Source: Trichococcus flocculiformis
GTDB taxonomy: Bacteria > Bacillota > Bacilli > Lactobacillales > Aerococcaceae
Direction of reading: 5' to 3'
Assembly: GCF_900113645.1 (NCBI RefSeq)
Contig: NZ_FOQC01000011.1
Coordinates: 1 to 64,000 of the forward strand
Length of the DNA: 64,000 nt
Below, in pieces: positions 17,523 to 26,779 of this stretch. The position numbers and the translations under genes are program-made. Every line of letters begins with the position of its first letter. Position 1 is the first letter of the stretch. The notes under the pieces were generated by a model, which worked only from the letters and a program-made list of their open reading frames with translations, ran no database searches and was not told where the DNA came from.

Positions 17523-18333
17523 TTTTAGCGCCTCCTTCCAATTTTTTGGCCGACATCTTGCTGATTTCATCGATGAGGTAGCTGCGATAGGATGAAGTCC
17601 CTGCCGCATTGCGGATCATCCTTTCATAAGCCAGCTCGCCGCTGACTCCCATCAGGCATACCGCTGCCGCGGTAGCATCCAGCAACTGCTCCGGGTTGGC
17701 TCCGCAATAGGCGGCGATCAATGCCGACAGCATGCACCCAGTTCCGGACACCTTCGCCATCTGCGGATGTCCGTTGCGGATGATGTAGGCTTTGTCCCGG
17801 TCCGCAACGATATCGATTGCGCCGGTGATCGCAATGACCGCCTCATTGCGGTCGGCCAAGCGTTTGGCGAAAGCGACCGTTGCCTCGAGCGTCTCCTCGG
17901 TCACGGCATCGCTGATGTCTGCATCGACGCCTTTCGTCGTGCCGCTGCCGGAATGGATCGTTTTCATTTCCGAAATGTTCCCTTTGATCACGGTGAAGGC
18001 AATGTCTTCCAGCAAGTTGAATGTCGTTTCAGTCCTGAAAGGGGATGCTCCCGCACCGACCGGATCCAAAACAACGGGATGGGCGAGCGCATTGGCTTGG
18101 CGCCCTGCCAGCAGCATCGACTCCACGGCTCGGCTGTTCAAGGTGCCGATATTCAGATTCAGGGCGGTGCAGATGCTTGTGATGTCCGCGACTTCCTCGG
18201 GGGCATCCGCCATGATCGGCGACCCACCGGCAGCCAGCAGGACATTGGCGACATCATTGACGGTGACGTAATTGGTGATGCAGTGGACCAGCGGAGACTG
18301 TTGCTGGACATTTTCGAATAGCGTTTTGAACAT
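17509..18333 (-). CDS. thiM: hydroxyethylthiazole kinase
   Basis: It phosphorylates salvaged thiazole (THZ) for ThiE. The 274-aa product has VHCITNYVTVNDVANVLLA at the N-terminus, DPVGAGASPFRT, and the catalytic VSGTGCMLSAL (Cys of the anion hole). With ThiD and ThiE but no ThiC or ThiG in this operon, the cell appears to salvage both halves of thiamine. The start MFKTLFENV follows GGAGGTACCTC; the longer frame runs back into the riboswitch terminator. First gene of the operon. Confidence 0.96.
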   Translation of the reverse strand: MFKTLFENVQQQSPLVHCITNYVTVNDVANVLLAAGGSPIMADAPEEVADITSICTALNLNIGTLNSRAVESMLLAGRQANALAHPVVLDPVGAGASPFRTETTFNLLEDIAFTVIKGNISEMKTIHSGSGTTKGVDADISDAVTEETLEATVAFAKRLADRNEAVIAITGAIDIVADRDKAYIIRNGHPQMAKVSGTGCMLSALIAAYCGANPEQLLDATAAAVCLMGVSGELAYERMIRNAAGTSSYRSYLIDEISKMSAKKLEGGAKIENR

Positions 18334-18362
18334 GAGGTACCTCCAAATAGTTTTTTTGCGAC

Positions 18363-18400
18363 AAAAAAAAGCGGGAAATGTCCGGATAGGCATTTCCCGC
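18363..18400 (-). terminator. riboswitch-controlled terminator before thiM
   Basis: AGCGGGAAATG pairs with CATTTCCCGC, followed by eight T on the minus strand. It sits between the TPP aptamer and the thiM ribosome-binding site, so it is the expression platform: bound TPP would favour termination. Confidence 0.9.
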
Positions 18401-18423
18401 TGAATAGAATCATTCAATGTTAT

Positions 18424-18504
18424 TTCCCTACGTTGGCATTATCCAAATCAGGTAATCGGTCGAAGTTGATTACTTCCTCTCAGCCTGCTGACACAAGCTC
18501 CCTT
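18424..18504 (-). promoter_or_regulatory. TPP riboswitch (THI element)
   Basis: On the minus strand the aptamer has all the consensus pieces in order: AGGGAGC, GCTGAGAGGAAG, ACCTGATTTGGATAATGCCA and CGTAGGGAA. It senses thiamine pyrophosphate and controls thiM-thiE-HAD-thiD through the terminator just downstream. Confidence 0.97.
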
Positions 18505-18577
18505 TTTCGTATGTAATTTTGTAACTATCTTAACATAAGCGCCAGCCTTACTCAAGAATCATTTTTGCTGATTCTTT

Positions 18578-20125
18578 TTATCTTGATTGCGCATTCAGCC
18601 ACTCGAAAATATTTGTATAAGTGGTTTCACCGACTGTCGCTGCAGCTGTGCCCCCTCCGGTAGCGTTGCTTGGCTCGAAGCCGAATATTTCAGCGTCAGT
18701 CGAGGCCGCGATCGCCGCTTTGTCCTGAACGCCCGTCACCTGGTTGTTGAAGAGATAGATCCAGGAGAAGTGACCCATGTAAGTCGTGCCGGGGCTATCC
18801 GTTCCTTCAACTGTTTCGAAGTAGGAAACCCAAGTGTTTTCGGCTCCCGCCTGGACAAGTGCCTGGTAAGTCGGCAGCAAGTAGTTCGCAGGGACGACGA
18901 CCGGGTCATCAGCTGATTGGACAAACCAAATCGGCAAGTCTTTGATTGCCTGGAGTTTTTCTTCCGTGAACCAAACTCGCCCGGTCTTCAAGAAAGCGGA
19001 AGTACCGGTAGCTTCCTCGCTTGCTTTCACATACGTACCATCACTGTTGCGCTCGTATTCATAATAAGCATACGCCTCGCAGACCGGATAAGCCGCAGCA
19101 AAATATTCCGGGTATTGGATGACCATATTCATGGTCATGTAGCCGCCGTTCGAGCAGCCTCCCAAATAGATGCGATCGGTATCGACATCCGGATGCGCAG
19201 CTACATAATCATTGATGGTATCCATCAATATTTCGGTGTATCTGGAGATGCCGCTGCCGTTGCCGTTCGTTCCGTCCCCTTCGTCCATCCAATAGGTAGG
19301 CGCTTGGACAGCCAACACGTAAGCTCCGGTCACGTCGTCAGTTTTGAAATAGGACTGGATCTCCTCTTTTGCCAACGCGGAAACTTCATTCCCAAGGATC
19401 GCGATGTCGGGATCTGTTCCGCCTTCACCTTGACCGTGCAGCCAAATAACCAACGGATTGGCTTCCCCTTCGGCAAGTCCTTCCGGTTCATAGGCAGCTG
19501 TCGACAGCGTCACTTCCTCTTCCTGGTCCGTCAACGGACTCACGTAGCTGCCGCTGAAAGTCCCTCTGGCGGCAAACAGATCCGTATCCGGGGAGATGCG
19601 GTTGTTCACGGCATTCTCCGTGATGCTCAAAGAGTAGGTTTCGTCCTTGATCGTGATCGAAGGCGCAGCGATTGCGACCTCATAAGCTGGAGACCACTCA
19701 TTCATCGATGTCGTCGTATTGTAGGTGAACGGGGATCCGATCACACTGAAGGTTTCATCATTAAAACCGGTCTCCATATCGATCGCGATGAAGTTTGAAT
19801 TCTCCTGCGGGTTCCCGTTTTCATCGGATGTATAGACGTCCGTCACCGTGCGTTCCGATCCGGCCGTCATGACCTGCCAGCCGCTAGGATCGACACTGTC
19901 GACCGCATCCTCCAGTTCGATGATGAGCTTCGGTACGCCCGGTCCTCCTTCATATCCCTTCACATAGATGCTGGTCTTCACGACGCCAGCATAGGCATCG
20001 GCTGATTGCACGCCTTCTTGCTGGTCTGAATCCTGTTGATCCACCGATTCTCCGGAACCGCAACCGGCAAGCAAACCTGCCGTTATCCCTAATGTAAAAA
20101 TAGTGCTGAATGTCTTACGTCTCAT
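18578..20125 (-). CDS. secreted lipoprotein esterase (PHB-depolymerase/feruloyl-esterase-like)
   Basis: A 515-aa lipoprotein, with lipobox LLAGC at Cys22. A Ser/Gln/Asp-rich linker leads to an Ig-like N-terminal domain (about 45-175) of the kind found before such esterases. The alpha/beta-hydrolase domain (about 190-465) has oxyanion-hole LHGQGEGG (229-236) and nucleophile Ser325 in GGCSNGG. Asp406 or 407 (SADDP) and His452 (YMGHFSW) complete the triad. Likely substrates are esterified polysaccharides or short-chain esters outside the cell. An AraC-type regulator gene lies just upstream on the same strand and may control it. Confidence 0.85.
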   Translation of the reverse strand: MRRKTFSTIFTLGITAGLLAGCGSGESVDQQDSDQQEGVQSADAYAGVVKTSIYVKGYEGGPGVPKLIIELEDAVDSVDPSGWQVMTAGSERTVTDVYTSDENGNPQENSNFIAIDMETGFNDETFSVIGSPFTYNTTTSMNEWSPAYEVAIAAPSITIKDETYSLSITENAVNNRISPDTDLFAARGTFSGSYVSPLTDQEEEVTLSTAAYEPEGLAEGEANPLVIWLHGQGEGGTDPDIAILGNEVSALAKEEIQSYFKTDDVTGAYVLAVQAPTYWMDEGDGTNGNGSGISRYTEILMDTINDYVAAHPDVDTDRIYLGGCSNGGYMTMNMVIQYPEYFAAAYPVCEAYAYYEYERNSDGTYVKASEEATGTSAFLKTGRVWFTEEKLQAIKDLPIWFVQSADDPVVVPANYLLPTYQALVQAGAENTWVSYFETVEGTDSPGTTYMGHFSWIYLFNNQVTGVQDKAAIAASTDAEIFGFEPSNATGGGTAAATVGETTYTNIFEWLNAQSR

Positions 20126-20303
20126 TCCCTAATCCCTCCATATCCTTTTTTCCATCCAAACAGGCAATACCCCACCCTGCCGTAAAACGGTTTCATTTCG
20201 TTAAAAATCAACCATAGCTGAAACGGGTAGCGCTTTTTCTACTTATTATTTTAGGGGATTTCCGGCAGAAAAAAGGGCGATTTGTGCCATCATTATGGGC
20301 AGT

Positions 20304-21152
20304 TTATGCCCTGTTCTCATCCCGGTAACGTTTTGGCGTCATGCCGTATTTGTTTTTGAAGGCCGACGAAAAGGATTTTTGATTCGGAAAACCGCAGGCG
20401 TCCACAATGTAACGGATGTTTTTGTCGGTGAACATCAGCAGTTTCACGGCTTTGTTGAGGCGTTGTTCGACAATATGGCTGTGGATCGTGCTGCCGGTTT
20501 CCTTTTTGAACAAGCGGCACAGATGCGTATAAGAGAGATGGAAAGCCGCTGCCAATTTATCGACCGCCAGATCTTTGTCCAGATTCTCGTCGATGTGTTC
20601 CGTTATGGCGGAAATCAGCGGCAACGAGGAGCTGCCTCTGTTCTTATCCGTTTTCGGGGCAGAAAAGTACGTATCCAGAAGGAAAAGGATCTGGTACAGC
20701 ATGCCTTTCAGCAAAAGTCTCCCCTTATCTGCGCCATCGCTTTCCATAACGAAAAAGTACCGGTCCAGCAAGCTGCGCAGTTCATCCAGCTTCTCTCTTT
20801 GCAGATCCGAATAGGCAAGCCGGTTCGTCAGGCGGAAGCTTTTGTTGTCGTAATCGGGTATCTCGGATTTGATGAAGGCATACGGGAAAATGAGCGACAA
20901 AGCTTTCGTCTGATTATGCTCGTCCCAGATGGAATGGACTTCATTTGAATTGATGACCAGGATGTCTCCGGCATTCGTTTCGTGGACGGTCCCATCGATC
21001 TTGAATTCACTGATCTTTCCGGACATCGTATAGCTTATTTCCAATGATTTGTGCCAATGGGCAAGGACACCGGAATCCGTTCTTTCGTTGTGAAAAATAT
21101 AGAAAACGGGGAGTTCCGGATCCGGTTCGATGATTTCATGATGGTAACGCAT
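20304..21152 (-). CDS. AraC-family transcriptional regulator with cupin sensor domain
   Basis: A 282-aa regulator. The N-terminal cupin-like domain (about 10-150) has HWHKSLEI and GDILVINSNEVHS, typical of sugar-sensing AraC proteins. The C-terminal half (about 185-282) carries two helix-turn-helix motifs: LAAAFHLSYTHLCRLFKKE, and the conserved ACGFPNQKSFSSAFKNKYGMTPKRYR tail region. The ATG follows AGGAGGCGCAGCAG. The esterase gene downstream (179 bp) is the obvious candidate target, together with carbohydrate uptake genes elsewhere. Confidence 0.9.
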   Translation of the reverse strand: MRYHHEIIEPDPELPVFYIFHNERTDSGVLAHWHKSLEISYTMSGKISEFKIDGTVHETNAGDILVINSNEVHSIWDEHNQTKALSLIFPYAFIKSEIPDYDNKSFRLTNRLAYSDLQREKLDELRSLLDRYFFVMESDGADKGRLLLKGMLYQILFLLDTYFSAPKTDKNRGSSSLPLISAITEHIDENLDKDLAVDKLAAAFHLSYTHLCRLFKKETGSTIHSHIVEQRLNKAVKLLMFTDKNIRYIVDACGFPNQKSFSSAFKNKYGMTPKRYRDENRA

Positions 21153-21485
21153 CTGCTGCGCCTCCTATCCTTGTTGATTCGGCTCCCAAAGACACTTGCT
21201 CTGTTTGCGCCTCTAAAGCTCAAGCTCCATTATACTATAATTTTTTATGCGGCAATTTCACTTTTTTGATAGTTCATTGAGGGGAAAAAACTGTAAACGC
21301 CGTTATGAGACTATTTTGCATAAAAATATACCAAATAAACATCAGCATATATATTTCACATGAATATAATTGTGATACAATCAACACAAGTCATTAGAAG
21401 TAACGGGTAGCACACTAATAAAAAAGCATTGTGGAAGTATATTTCTTTCTTTGTAGACTAATTTAGAGATGAGGGGCTGATTGGA
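21153..21485. other. divergent promoter region between the araC-type gene and a small membrane gene
   Basis: No gene seen. For the plus-strand gene there is an extended -10 TGATACAAT (TACAAT at 21376-21381) with a weak -35 (TTTCAC or ATTTCA) 16-17 bp upstream. The rest is A/T-rich. Confidence 0.45.
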
Positions 21486-21890
21486 ATGAATTTTCTTAAA
21501 AATAATGTCATTTCCGTTATGTATTTAGTTTTGTTAAGCACTCTGTTTATGCCTTGGATTCTGGTTCCAGATTCAGAAACATTCACGGTTCTGCCTGTAA
21601 CGGGTTTTCGCTTCCTTTCGGATAATCTTCTGATGTTGATTTTGATTTTTTTAATTATCTTTACCTATGTTTTTTCACTCAAATCCAATGGCCTGAGCAT
21701 CCTGATTTTGTTGGAACTGGAACTCATCTTTCTGGCAGCACTTTTGTTGGCACCTGCTGTTATATACGGATTAGCATTTTTTTCAGGAGTTCGATACGGA
21801 TATTTTTTAATGTTAATCATTCTGGTCAGTCTTGCTTTTTACAACTACCTATTCATTACAAAACATATTCAAAAAAGAGAGAATGGCTAG
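21486..21890 (+). CDS. small integral membrane protein, unknown function
   Basis: 134 aa, hydrophobic throughout. Four predicted membrane helices lie at about 8-26, 46-66, 71-95 and 104-124, with a short basic C-terminal tail (KHIQKREN). No family recognised and no catalytic motif seen. It is more A/T-rich than its neighbours, which can indicate recent acquisition. A ribosome-binding site GAGGGGC lies about 11 bases before the ATG. It runs against the replication direction, alone between two minus-strand units. Confidence 0.55.
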   Translation: MNFLKNNVISVMYLVLLSTLFMPWILVPDSETFTVLPVTGFRFLSDNLLMLILIFLIIFTYVFSLKSNGLSILILLELELIFLAALLLAPAVIYGLAFFSGVRYGYFLMLIILVSLAFYNYLFITKHIQKRENG

Positions 21891-21911
21891 TCCATCTTTT
21901 TTGATTAGAGC

Positions 21912-21957
21912 AAAAAAAGAAGCAGAACGCCCATATTAATAGGCGTTCTGCTTCTTT
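21912..21957. terminator. bidirectional terminator between the small membrane gene and mnmG
   Basis: AGAAGCAGAACGCC pairs perfectly with GGCGTTCTGCTTCT (14-bp stem). T-tracts follow on plus (TTAATTTT) and on minus (TTTTTTTGC). Confidence 0.9.
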
Positions 21958-21961
21958 AATT

Positions 21962-23857
21962 TTACTCTGAAACTTTGGCGATTTTCCCTTGGGTCACGTA
22001 GACCATCAATACGGAAATATCGGCTGGATTGACGCCGCTGATCCGGCTTGCTTGGGCAATTGTTTCCGGTTGGATCTTCTTCAGATTTTGTTTGGCTTCA
22101 TTGGCGATTCCGTTGATTGCATCGTAATCGATGTTCACAGGGATGCGTTTTTCTTCCATCTTCCTCAGCTTGTCCACTTTTTCGACTGCTTTCTTGATGT
22201 AGCCGGCATATTTGATCTGCACTTCTACTTGCTTGATGACCTCTTTCGGCAAAGCTTCTTCAAGCGGAGCAAAAGCGATCAGACCTTCATATTTCAGTTC
22301 TGGACGCTTCAAAATATCCGCAAACAGAATGCCATCCTTCAGCGGAGCGGAATTTTGTTCCGCAAGGAAAGCCTGCAGCTCTTCAGTCGGTTTCAGGCGC
22401 GTACTTTCGAGGCGGGCGATTTCCTTTTCGACAGCCTGTTTTTTCTCAAGGAATGAGGCGTAGCGTTCTTCCGTCACCAAACCGATTTCACGGCTCATTT
22501 CGGTCAAGCGGAAGTCGGCGTTATCATGGCGAAGCAACAGACGGTACTCAGCGCGCGAAGTCAGCAAGCGATAAGGCTCCATCGTCCCTTTTGTGACCAA
22601 ATCATCGATCATGACGCCGATATAGCCATCGCTGCGCTTCAGGATGAAAGGTTCTTTGCCTTGCACAGCCAGTGCTGCATTGATGCCGGCGATGATGCCT
22701 TGTCCGGCAGCTTCTTCATAACCGGACGTACCGTTTGTTTGACCGGCAGTGAACAGATTCTTCACCAGTTTCGTCTCCAAGGAAAGACGCAGCTGATGCG
22801 GTTTCACGACATCGTATTCGATGGCATAGCCTGTCCGCATCATTTGGGCATTTTCCATCCCCGGAACGGAACGGATCAGATCAAGCTGAACATCTTCCGG
22901 CAATGAGGTGGACAAGCCTTGCACATAGACTTCTTCGTTTTCGCGGCCTTCGGGCTCCAGGAAGAGCTGATGGCGCGGTTTGTCGCTGAAGCGGACGATT
23001 TTGTCTTCGATAGATGGGCAATAACGTGCCCCTACGCCTTCCACGATACCCGTGAACATCGGCGCGCGGTGGAGATTGTCACGGATGATTTCATGGCTTT
23101 CCGGGCTTGTATACGTCAGCCAGCAGGACAGTTGATCCTTCAGATAGTCTTCATCTTTGGAAAGGAAGCTGAAATGGTTCGGCTCAGCGTCACCGGGTTG
23201 TTCCTCGGTTTTGGAATAATCGATGCTCGAAGCCATCACCCGCGGCGGCGTGCCGGTCTTGAAGCGCGCCAATTCAAATCCCAGATCAAGCAGATTTTCG
23301 GACAGCTTGATGGATGGCTGCGAATTGTTCGGTCCGGATGAATAAGCCAAGTCCCCGATGATGATTTTGCCTCGGGAAGAAGTTCCGGCTGTGATGACGA
23401 CAGCCCCAGCGCGGTAAACGGCGCCTGTATGCGTCACTACACCCTTGACTTCACCGTCTTCCACGATCAATTCCTCAACGATGGCTTGCTTCAGCAGCAG
23501 GTTCTCCTGTTTTTCGATGGTATGCTTCATATGATGGGCATAGTCATCCTTATCCGCTTGTGCGCGCAATGCTTGGACGGCAGGGCCTTTCCCTGTGTTC
23601 AGCATGCGCATTTGGATATAGGTTTTGTCGATGTTGCGTCCCATCTCGCCGCCTAATGCATCAATTTCTCTTACGACGACACCTTTCGCAGGTCCGCCGA
23701 TGGATGGATTGCAGGGCATAAAGGCGACCATGTTCAAATCGATGGTGACCAGCATCGTGCTGCATCCCATACGCGCAGCGGCAAGCGCCGCTTCGGATCC
23801 GGCATGTCCGGCTCCTACAACAATCACATCAAAACTTCCAGCTTCAAATCTGTTCAT
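21962..23857 (-). CDS. mnmG: tRNA uridine-34 carboxymethylaminomethyl modification enzyme MnmG (GidA)
   Basis: With MnmE it installs the cmnm5 group on wobble uridine of several tRNAs, using FAD, NADH, glycine and methylene-THF. The 631-aa product has the FAD dinucleotide-binding motif [19 protein letters not shown] at the N-terminus. [12 protein letters not shown] and the [12 protein letters not shown] block follow, then the C-terminal helical domain that binds MnmE. Length is standard. mnmE lies upstream on the same strand, separated by structured repeat R6. Confidence 0.98.
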   Translation of the reverse strand: MNRFEAGSFDVIVVGAGHAGSEAALAAARMGCSTMLVTIDLNMVAFMPCNPSIGGPAKGVVVREIDALGGEMGRNIDKTYIQMRMLNTGKGPAVQALRAQADKDDYAHHMKHTIEKQENLLLKQAIVEELIVEDGEVKGVVTHTGAVYRAGAVVITAGTSSRGKIIIGDLAYSSGPNNSQPSIKLSENLLDLGFELARFKTGTPPRVMASSIDYSKTEEQPGDAEPNHFSFLSKDEDYLKDQLSCWLTYTSPESHEIIRDNLHRAPMFTGIVEGVGARYCPSIEDKIVRFSDKPRHQLFLEPEGRENEEVYVQGLSTSLPEDVQLDLIRSVPGMENAQMMRTGYAIEYDVVKPHQLRLSLETKLVKNLFTAGQTNGTSGYEEAAGQGIIAGINAALAVQGKEPFILKRSDGYIGVMIDDLVTKGTMEPYRLLTSRAEYRLLLRHDNADFRLTEMSREIGLVTEERYASFLEKKQAVEKEIARLESTRLKPTEELQAFLAEQNSAPLKDGILFADILKRPELKYEGLIAFAPLEEALPKEVIKQVEVQIKYAGYIKKAVEKVDKLRKMEEKRIPVNIDYDAINGIANEAKQNLKKIQPETIAQASRISGVNPADISVLMVYVTQGKIAKVSE

Positions 23858-23932
23858 TTTTCCATTCCTTTCGTTTGTGCTATCTATTTGTTCCTAACAT
23901 TCATTACGCAATTCATCGTATCATTTTTAGAA

Positions 23933-24049
23933 CGGTTCTGAATCCTAGAGTTCTCCGCCTAACGCTCTTCAGGCCCACGCAGCCAAAACCGGGCTGCTTA
24001 GTCCTGAACCTCGTTAGTGCTCAAACTCTGAGCTCAGGATTCATCACAC
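23933..24049. repeat. structured repeat copy R6
   Basis: Same family as R1-R8 and closest to R5: TGAATCCTAGAGTT/AACTCT...AGGATTCA outer helix, constant TCCGCCTAA and TTAGTGCTC, TTCAGG/CCTGAA middle, GCAGCC/GGGCTGC apical. It starts five bases past the mnmE stop codon (minus strand) and ends before mnmG, so it is transcribed between two cooperating genes. Confidence 0.87.
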
Positions 24050-24053
24050 ACTG

Positions 24054-25445
24054 TTATTTCCCTAAACAGAACTGTGTGAAGAGTTGGGTGAGGAGTTCGT
24101 CTTGGACGCTGTCACCGGTGATTTCTCCGAGCAGGTCCCAGCAACGGGTGAAGTCGATCTGGACGAGGTCGATCGGCATGCCTGATGCGATGCCGCTCAG
24201 CACTTCATCCAGCGAATCCATCGCATCGTTCAAGAGCGCGATGTGGCGGACATTTGATACATAGGTAGCATCCTTCTCGCCGGTTTCCCCGGAGAAGAAC
24301 ATCTTCGTAATCTGTTGTTCCAGTTGGTCCAGGCCGGTTTCGCTCAGCATCGATGTTTCGATGATTCTTTCAGGATCGCTCCAAGGTTCCAGCTCACCGG
24401 TTGTCATCTTGGCTTCCAGATCCATTTTATTCATAAGGATGATGCGGTTCATGTCCTTCGTGTCTTCCAGAAGCTGCTTATCCTCTTCCGTCAGCCCTTC
24501 ATTTTGGTTGATCAACAGCAGAATCAGATCCGCTTCGGCCAAGGCTTTACGGCTGCGCTCGACGCCGATTTTTTCCACGACATCCTCTGTTTCGCGGATG
24601 CCCGCTGTGTCGATCAGTTTCAAAGGAACGCCTCTGACGTTCACGTATTCCTCGATCGTATCGCGGGTAGTGCCGGCGATGTCCGTCACGATGGCTTTCT
24701 CTTCACGCAACAGGCGGTTCAGCAGACTGGATTTGCCTACGTTCGGCCGGCCGATGATGGCTGTCTGAAGACCTTCGCGCAGAATCTTTCCTTGTTTGGC
24801 GGTATCCAACAGATGCTGGATGTGTCCGCGCACTTCAATGGTGCGTTCTTTCAAGAGCTTTGTCGTCACTTCCTCGACGTCATCGTATTCCGGGTAGTCG
24901 ATGTTCACTTCGACCTCAGCCAACGTGTTCAGGATGATCTGACGGATATCCCGAATCATACCGGACAATTTGCCGTCCAACTGATGTAGAGCCACATTCA
25001 TCGCACGATCGGTCTTAGCACGGATCAAGTCCATGACCGCTTCGGCCTGCGACAGATCGATTCGGCCGTTCAGGAAAGCACGCTTTGTGAATTCCCCGGG
25101 CTCCGCCATGCGGGCGCCGTTCTGGAGAATCGTCTGCAGAATCCGGTTGACGCTCACGACACCGCCGTGGCAGTTGATTTCCACGACATCTTCGCGGGTG
25201 AATGTCTTCGGTCCGTGCATGACGGACACCATGACCTCGTCAATCATGTCGCCTGTGCGCGGATCATAAAGGTGGCCGTAATTGATGGTGTGCGTGGCGA
25301 CGTCAGCCAAATGCTTCGTTCCGGCTCGGTATAAGGCATCGGCGATCTGGATCGCCTGATCCCCGCTCAAACGCACGATTCCGATGGCCCCTTCTCCTGG
25401 CGGCGTCGAAATGGCGGCGATGGTATCAAATTCATTTGTAATCAT
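24054..25445 (-). CDS. mnmE: tRNA modification GTPase MnmE (TrmE)
   Basis: Partner of MnmG in wobble-uridine modification. The 463-aa product starts with the folate-binding N-terminal domain ([22 protein letters not shown]). A helical domain interrupted by the G domain follows: G1 [10 protein letters not shown]2/G3 region DIAGTTRDT and DTAGIRET, G4 NKMD. The C-terminus is CLGK, equivalent to the catalytic CIGK in other species. Potassium-dependent GTP hydrolysis is a family property. Confidence 0.98.
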   Translation of the reverse strand: MITNEFDTIAAISTPPGEGAIGIVRLSGDQAIQIADALYRAGTKHLADVATHTINYGHLYDPRTGDMIDEVMVSVMHGPKTFTREDVVEINCHGGVVSVNRILQTILQNGARMAEPGEFTKRAFLNGRIDLSQAEAVMDLIRAKTDRAMNVALHQLDGKLSGMIRDIRQIILNTLAEVEVNIDYPEYDDVEEVTTKLLKERTIEVRGHIQHLLDTAKQGKILREGLQTAIIGRPNVGKSSLLNRLLREEKAIVTDIAGTTRDTIEEYVNVRGVPLKLIDTAGIRETEDVVEKIGVERSRKALAEADLILLLINQNEGLTEEDKQLLEDTKDMNRIILMNKMDLEAKMTTGELEPWSDPERIIETSMLSETGLDQLEQQITKMFFSGETGEKDATYVSNVRHIALLNDAMDSLDEVLSGIASGMPIDLVQIDFTRCWDLLGEITGDSVQDELLTQLFTQFCLGK

Positions 25446-25480
25446 TCATTTTCATCCTTTCTCGGTCATTTCAGCGTACA

Positions 25481-25526
25481 AAAAAAGCGCCCACTCCTCC
25501 CCTTCGTTCAAGCGGGAGGAAAAGCA
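25481..25526 (-). terminator. terminator of the MDR oxidoreductase gene
   Basis: TCCTCCC pairs with GGGAGGA around a purine-rich loop, with an outer GTGC/GCGC extension, followed by seven T on the minus strand. The remaining 160 bp up to the oxidoreductase stop codon show nothing recognisable. Confidence 0.65.
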
Positions 25527-25690
25527 CTTTGACTGCAGTTCACTTTGGATATTCTTTTCAGCTTACTTTAAATAGATTTCTAGCCGATTATACAAGCAAT
25601 GCCGGCGCAATGCAAGCATTTGACGGATGTTTTTTCATTTCATCATCAGATACAAAGCTCCGCCCGCCAACAGGAGGATGCTGTTGCGGA

Positions 25691-26683
25691 TCAGCCAATC
25701 TGCAGGGCGATTTTCCCTGTCTGTTCGGCACTTTCCAGCCGTTGGAAAGCCTCCTTGAACTGCTCTGCCGGGTAAACGGCATCGACCACTGGATGGAGAT
25801 CATGTTCCTCAACAAAACGGATCATCGCTTCATATTCTTCAAAACTGCCCATTGTCGAACCTTTCAGCGTGTATTGTCCGTAAAAGAATTTCCGCAGATC
25901 GAAGGTGACCAGATCGCCCGTCGATGAGCCGAAAGTCACGATGGTGCCGCCTCTGCGGACCGCATCCAGCGATTTGTCGAAAGTGGCTGCTCCGACCGAT
26001 TCGATCACGACATCCACTTTTCCGCCGTCCATCGCTTCGACCCAATCCTCATCGTGCAGCAAGCCTTTTTCGGCTCCGTGCTGCAGCGCCATTCCCAATT
26101 TTTCTTGGGAACGGGAAGTGACGTACACCATAGCTCCAGCTGCCTTGGCGAATTGCAGCAGATAGTTGGCTACTCCGCCGCCGATGCCTGGGATCAGAAC
26201 TTTCATGCCTTCCGATACGCCGCCTTTTGTGAACAAAGCCCGGTAAGCTGTCAAAGCGGACAGAGACAACACGCCGGCTTCTTCCCAAGACAGATGGGCC
26301 GGTTTATGGACAGCATTCTCTTCGGAAACAACGATTTCCTCCGCCATCGCCCCCTGCTCCGAACTCCCGAGGATCGTGAAATTTTCCGGTGCCGTATCGC
26401 TGTTCTTGCGCCAACCACTGCCGGGATAAAGCATCACTTCATCACCGATTTTGAAACGTGTCACCTCTGCTCCGACAGCCACAACGACACCGGCAGCATC
26501 CGATCCGATGACAACCGGATGCTTCTCATGGACTTGGCTCAAGGCAAAAAGGTCGCGATGATTCAGTCCCGCCGCTTTGACCTTTATTTTGATCTCGAAA
26601 GGTCCAGCCGGCTGTTCCGCACGGTCTTCCCATTTCAAACCTTCCAGTCCGACTTTTCCGCTGTGAATCAATGTTTTCACCAT
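25691..26683 (-). CDS. MDR-type NADPH-dependent oxidoreductase (quinone oxidoreductase/alcohol dehydrogenase-like)
   Basis: A 330-aa medium-chain dehydrogenase/reductase. The N-terminal GroES-like domain has AAGLNHRDLFAL and GSDAAGVVVAVG. The Rossmann nucleotide motif is IPGIGGGVANYLLQFAKAAG. The Cys/His ligands of the catalytic and structural zinc sites are missing (NHRD in place of C-x-SD), so it is probably a zinc-free quinone or enone reductase. The ATG at 26683 lies eight bases after GAGGAG. It sits between purD and mnmE with its own terminator; no functional link to either is evident. Confidence 0.85.
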   Translation of the reverse strand: MVKTLIHSGKVGLEGLKWEDRAEQPAGPFEIKIKVKAAGLNHRDLFALSQVHEKHPVVIGSDAAGVVVAVGAEVTRFKIGDEVMLYPGSGWRKNSDTAPENFTILGSSEQGAMAEEIVVSEENAVHKPAHLSWEEAGVLSLSALTAYRALFTKGGVSEGMKVLIPGIGGGVANYLLQFAKAAGAMVYVTSRSQEKLGMALQHGAEKGLLHDEDWVEAMDGGKVDVVIESVGAATFDKSLDAVRRGGTIVTFGSSTGDLVTFDLRKFFYGQYTLKGSTMGSFEEYEAMIRFVEEHDLHPVVDAVYPAEQFKEAFQRLESAEQTGKIALQIG

Positions 26684-26748
26684 ATCGATCACTCCTCAAA
26701 TGGATAGTTCTGTCAGATTCAGTATAACTTTTCCGGACAGAAATACAA

Positions 26749-26773
26749 AGAGGGAGACCCGAAGCCTCCCTCT
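26749..26773 (-). terminator. terminator of purD (end of purine locus)
   Basis: AGAGGGAG pairs with CTCCCTCT (8-bp stem, 9-nt loop), followed by TTTGTATTTCT on the minus strand. Confidence 0.7.
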
Positions 26774-26779
26774 CACTTG

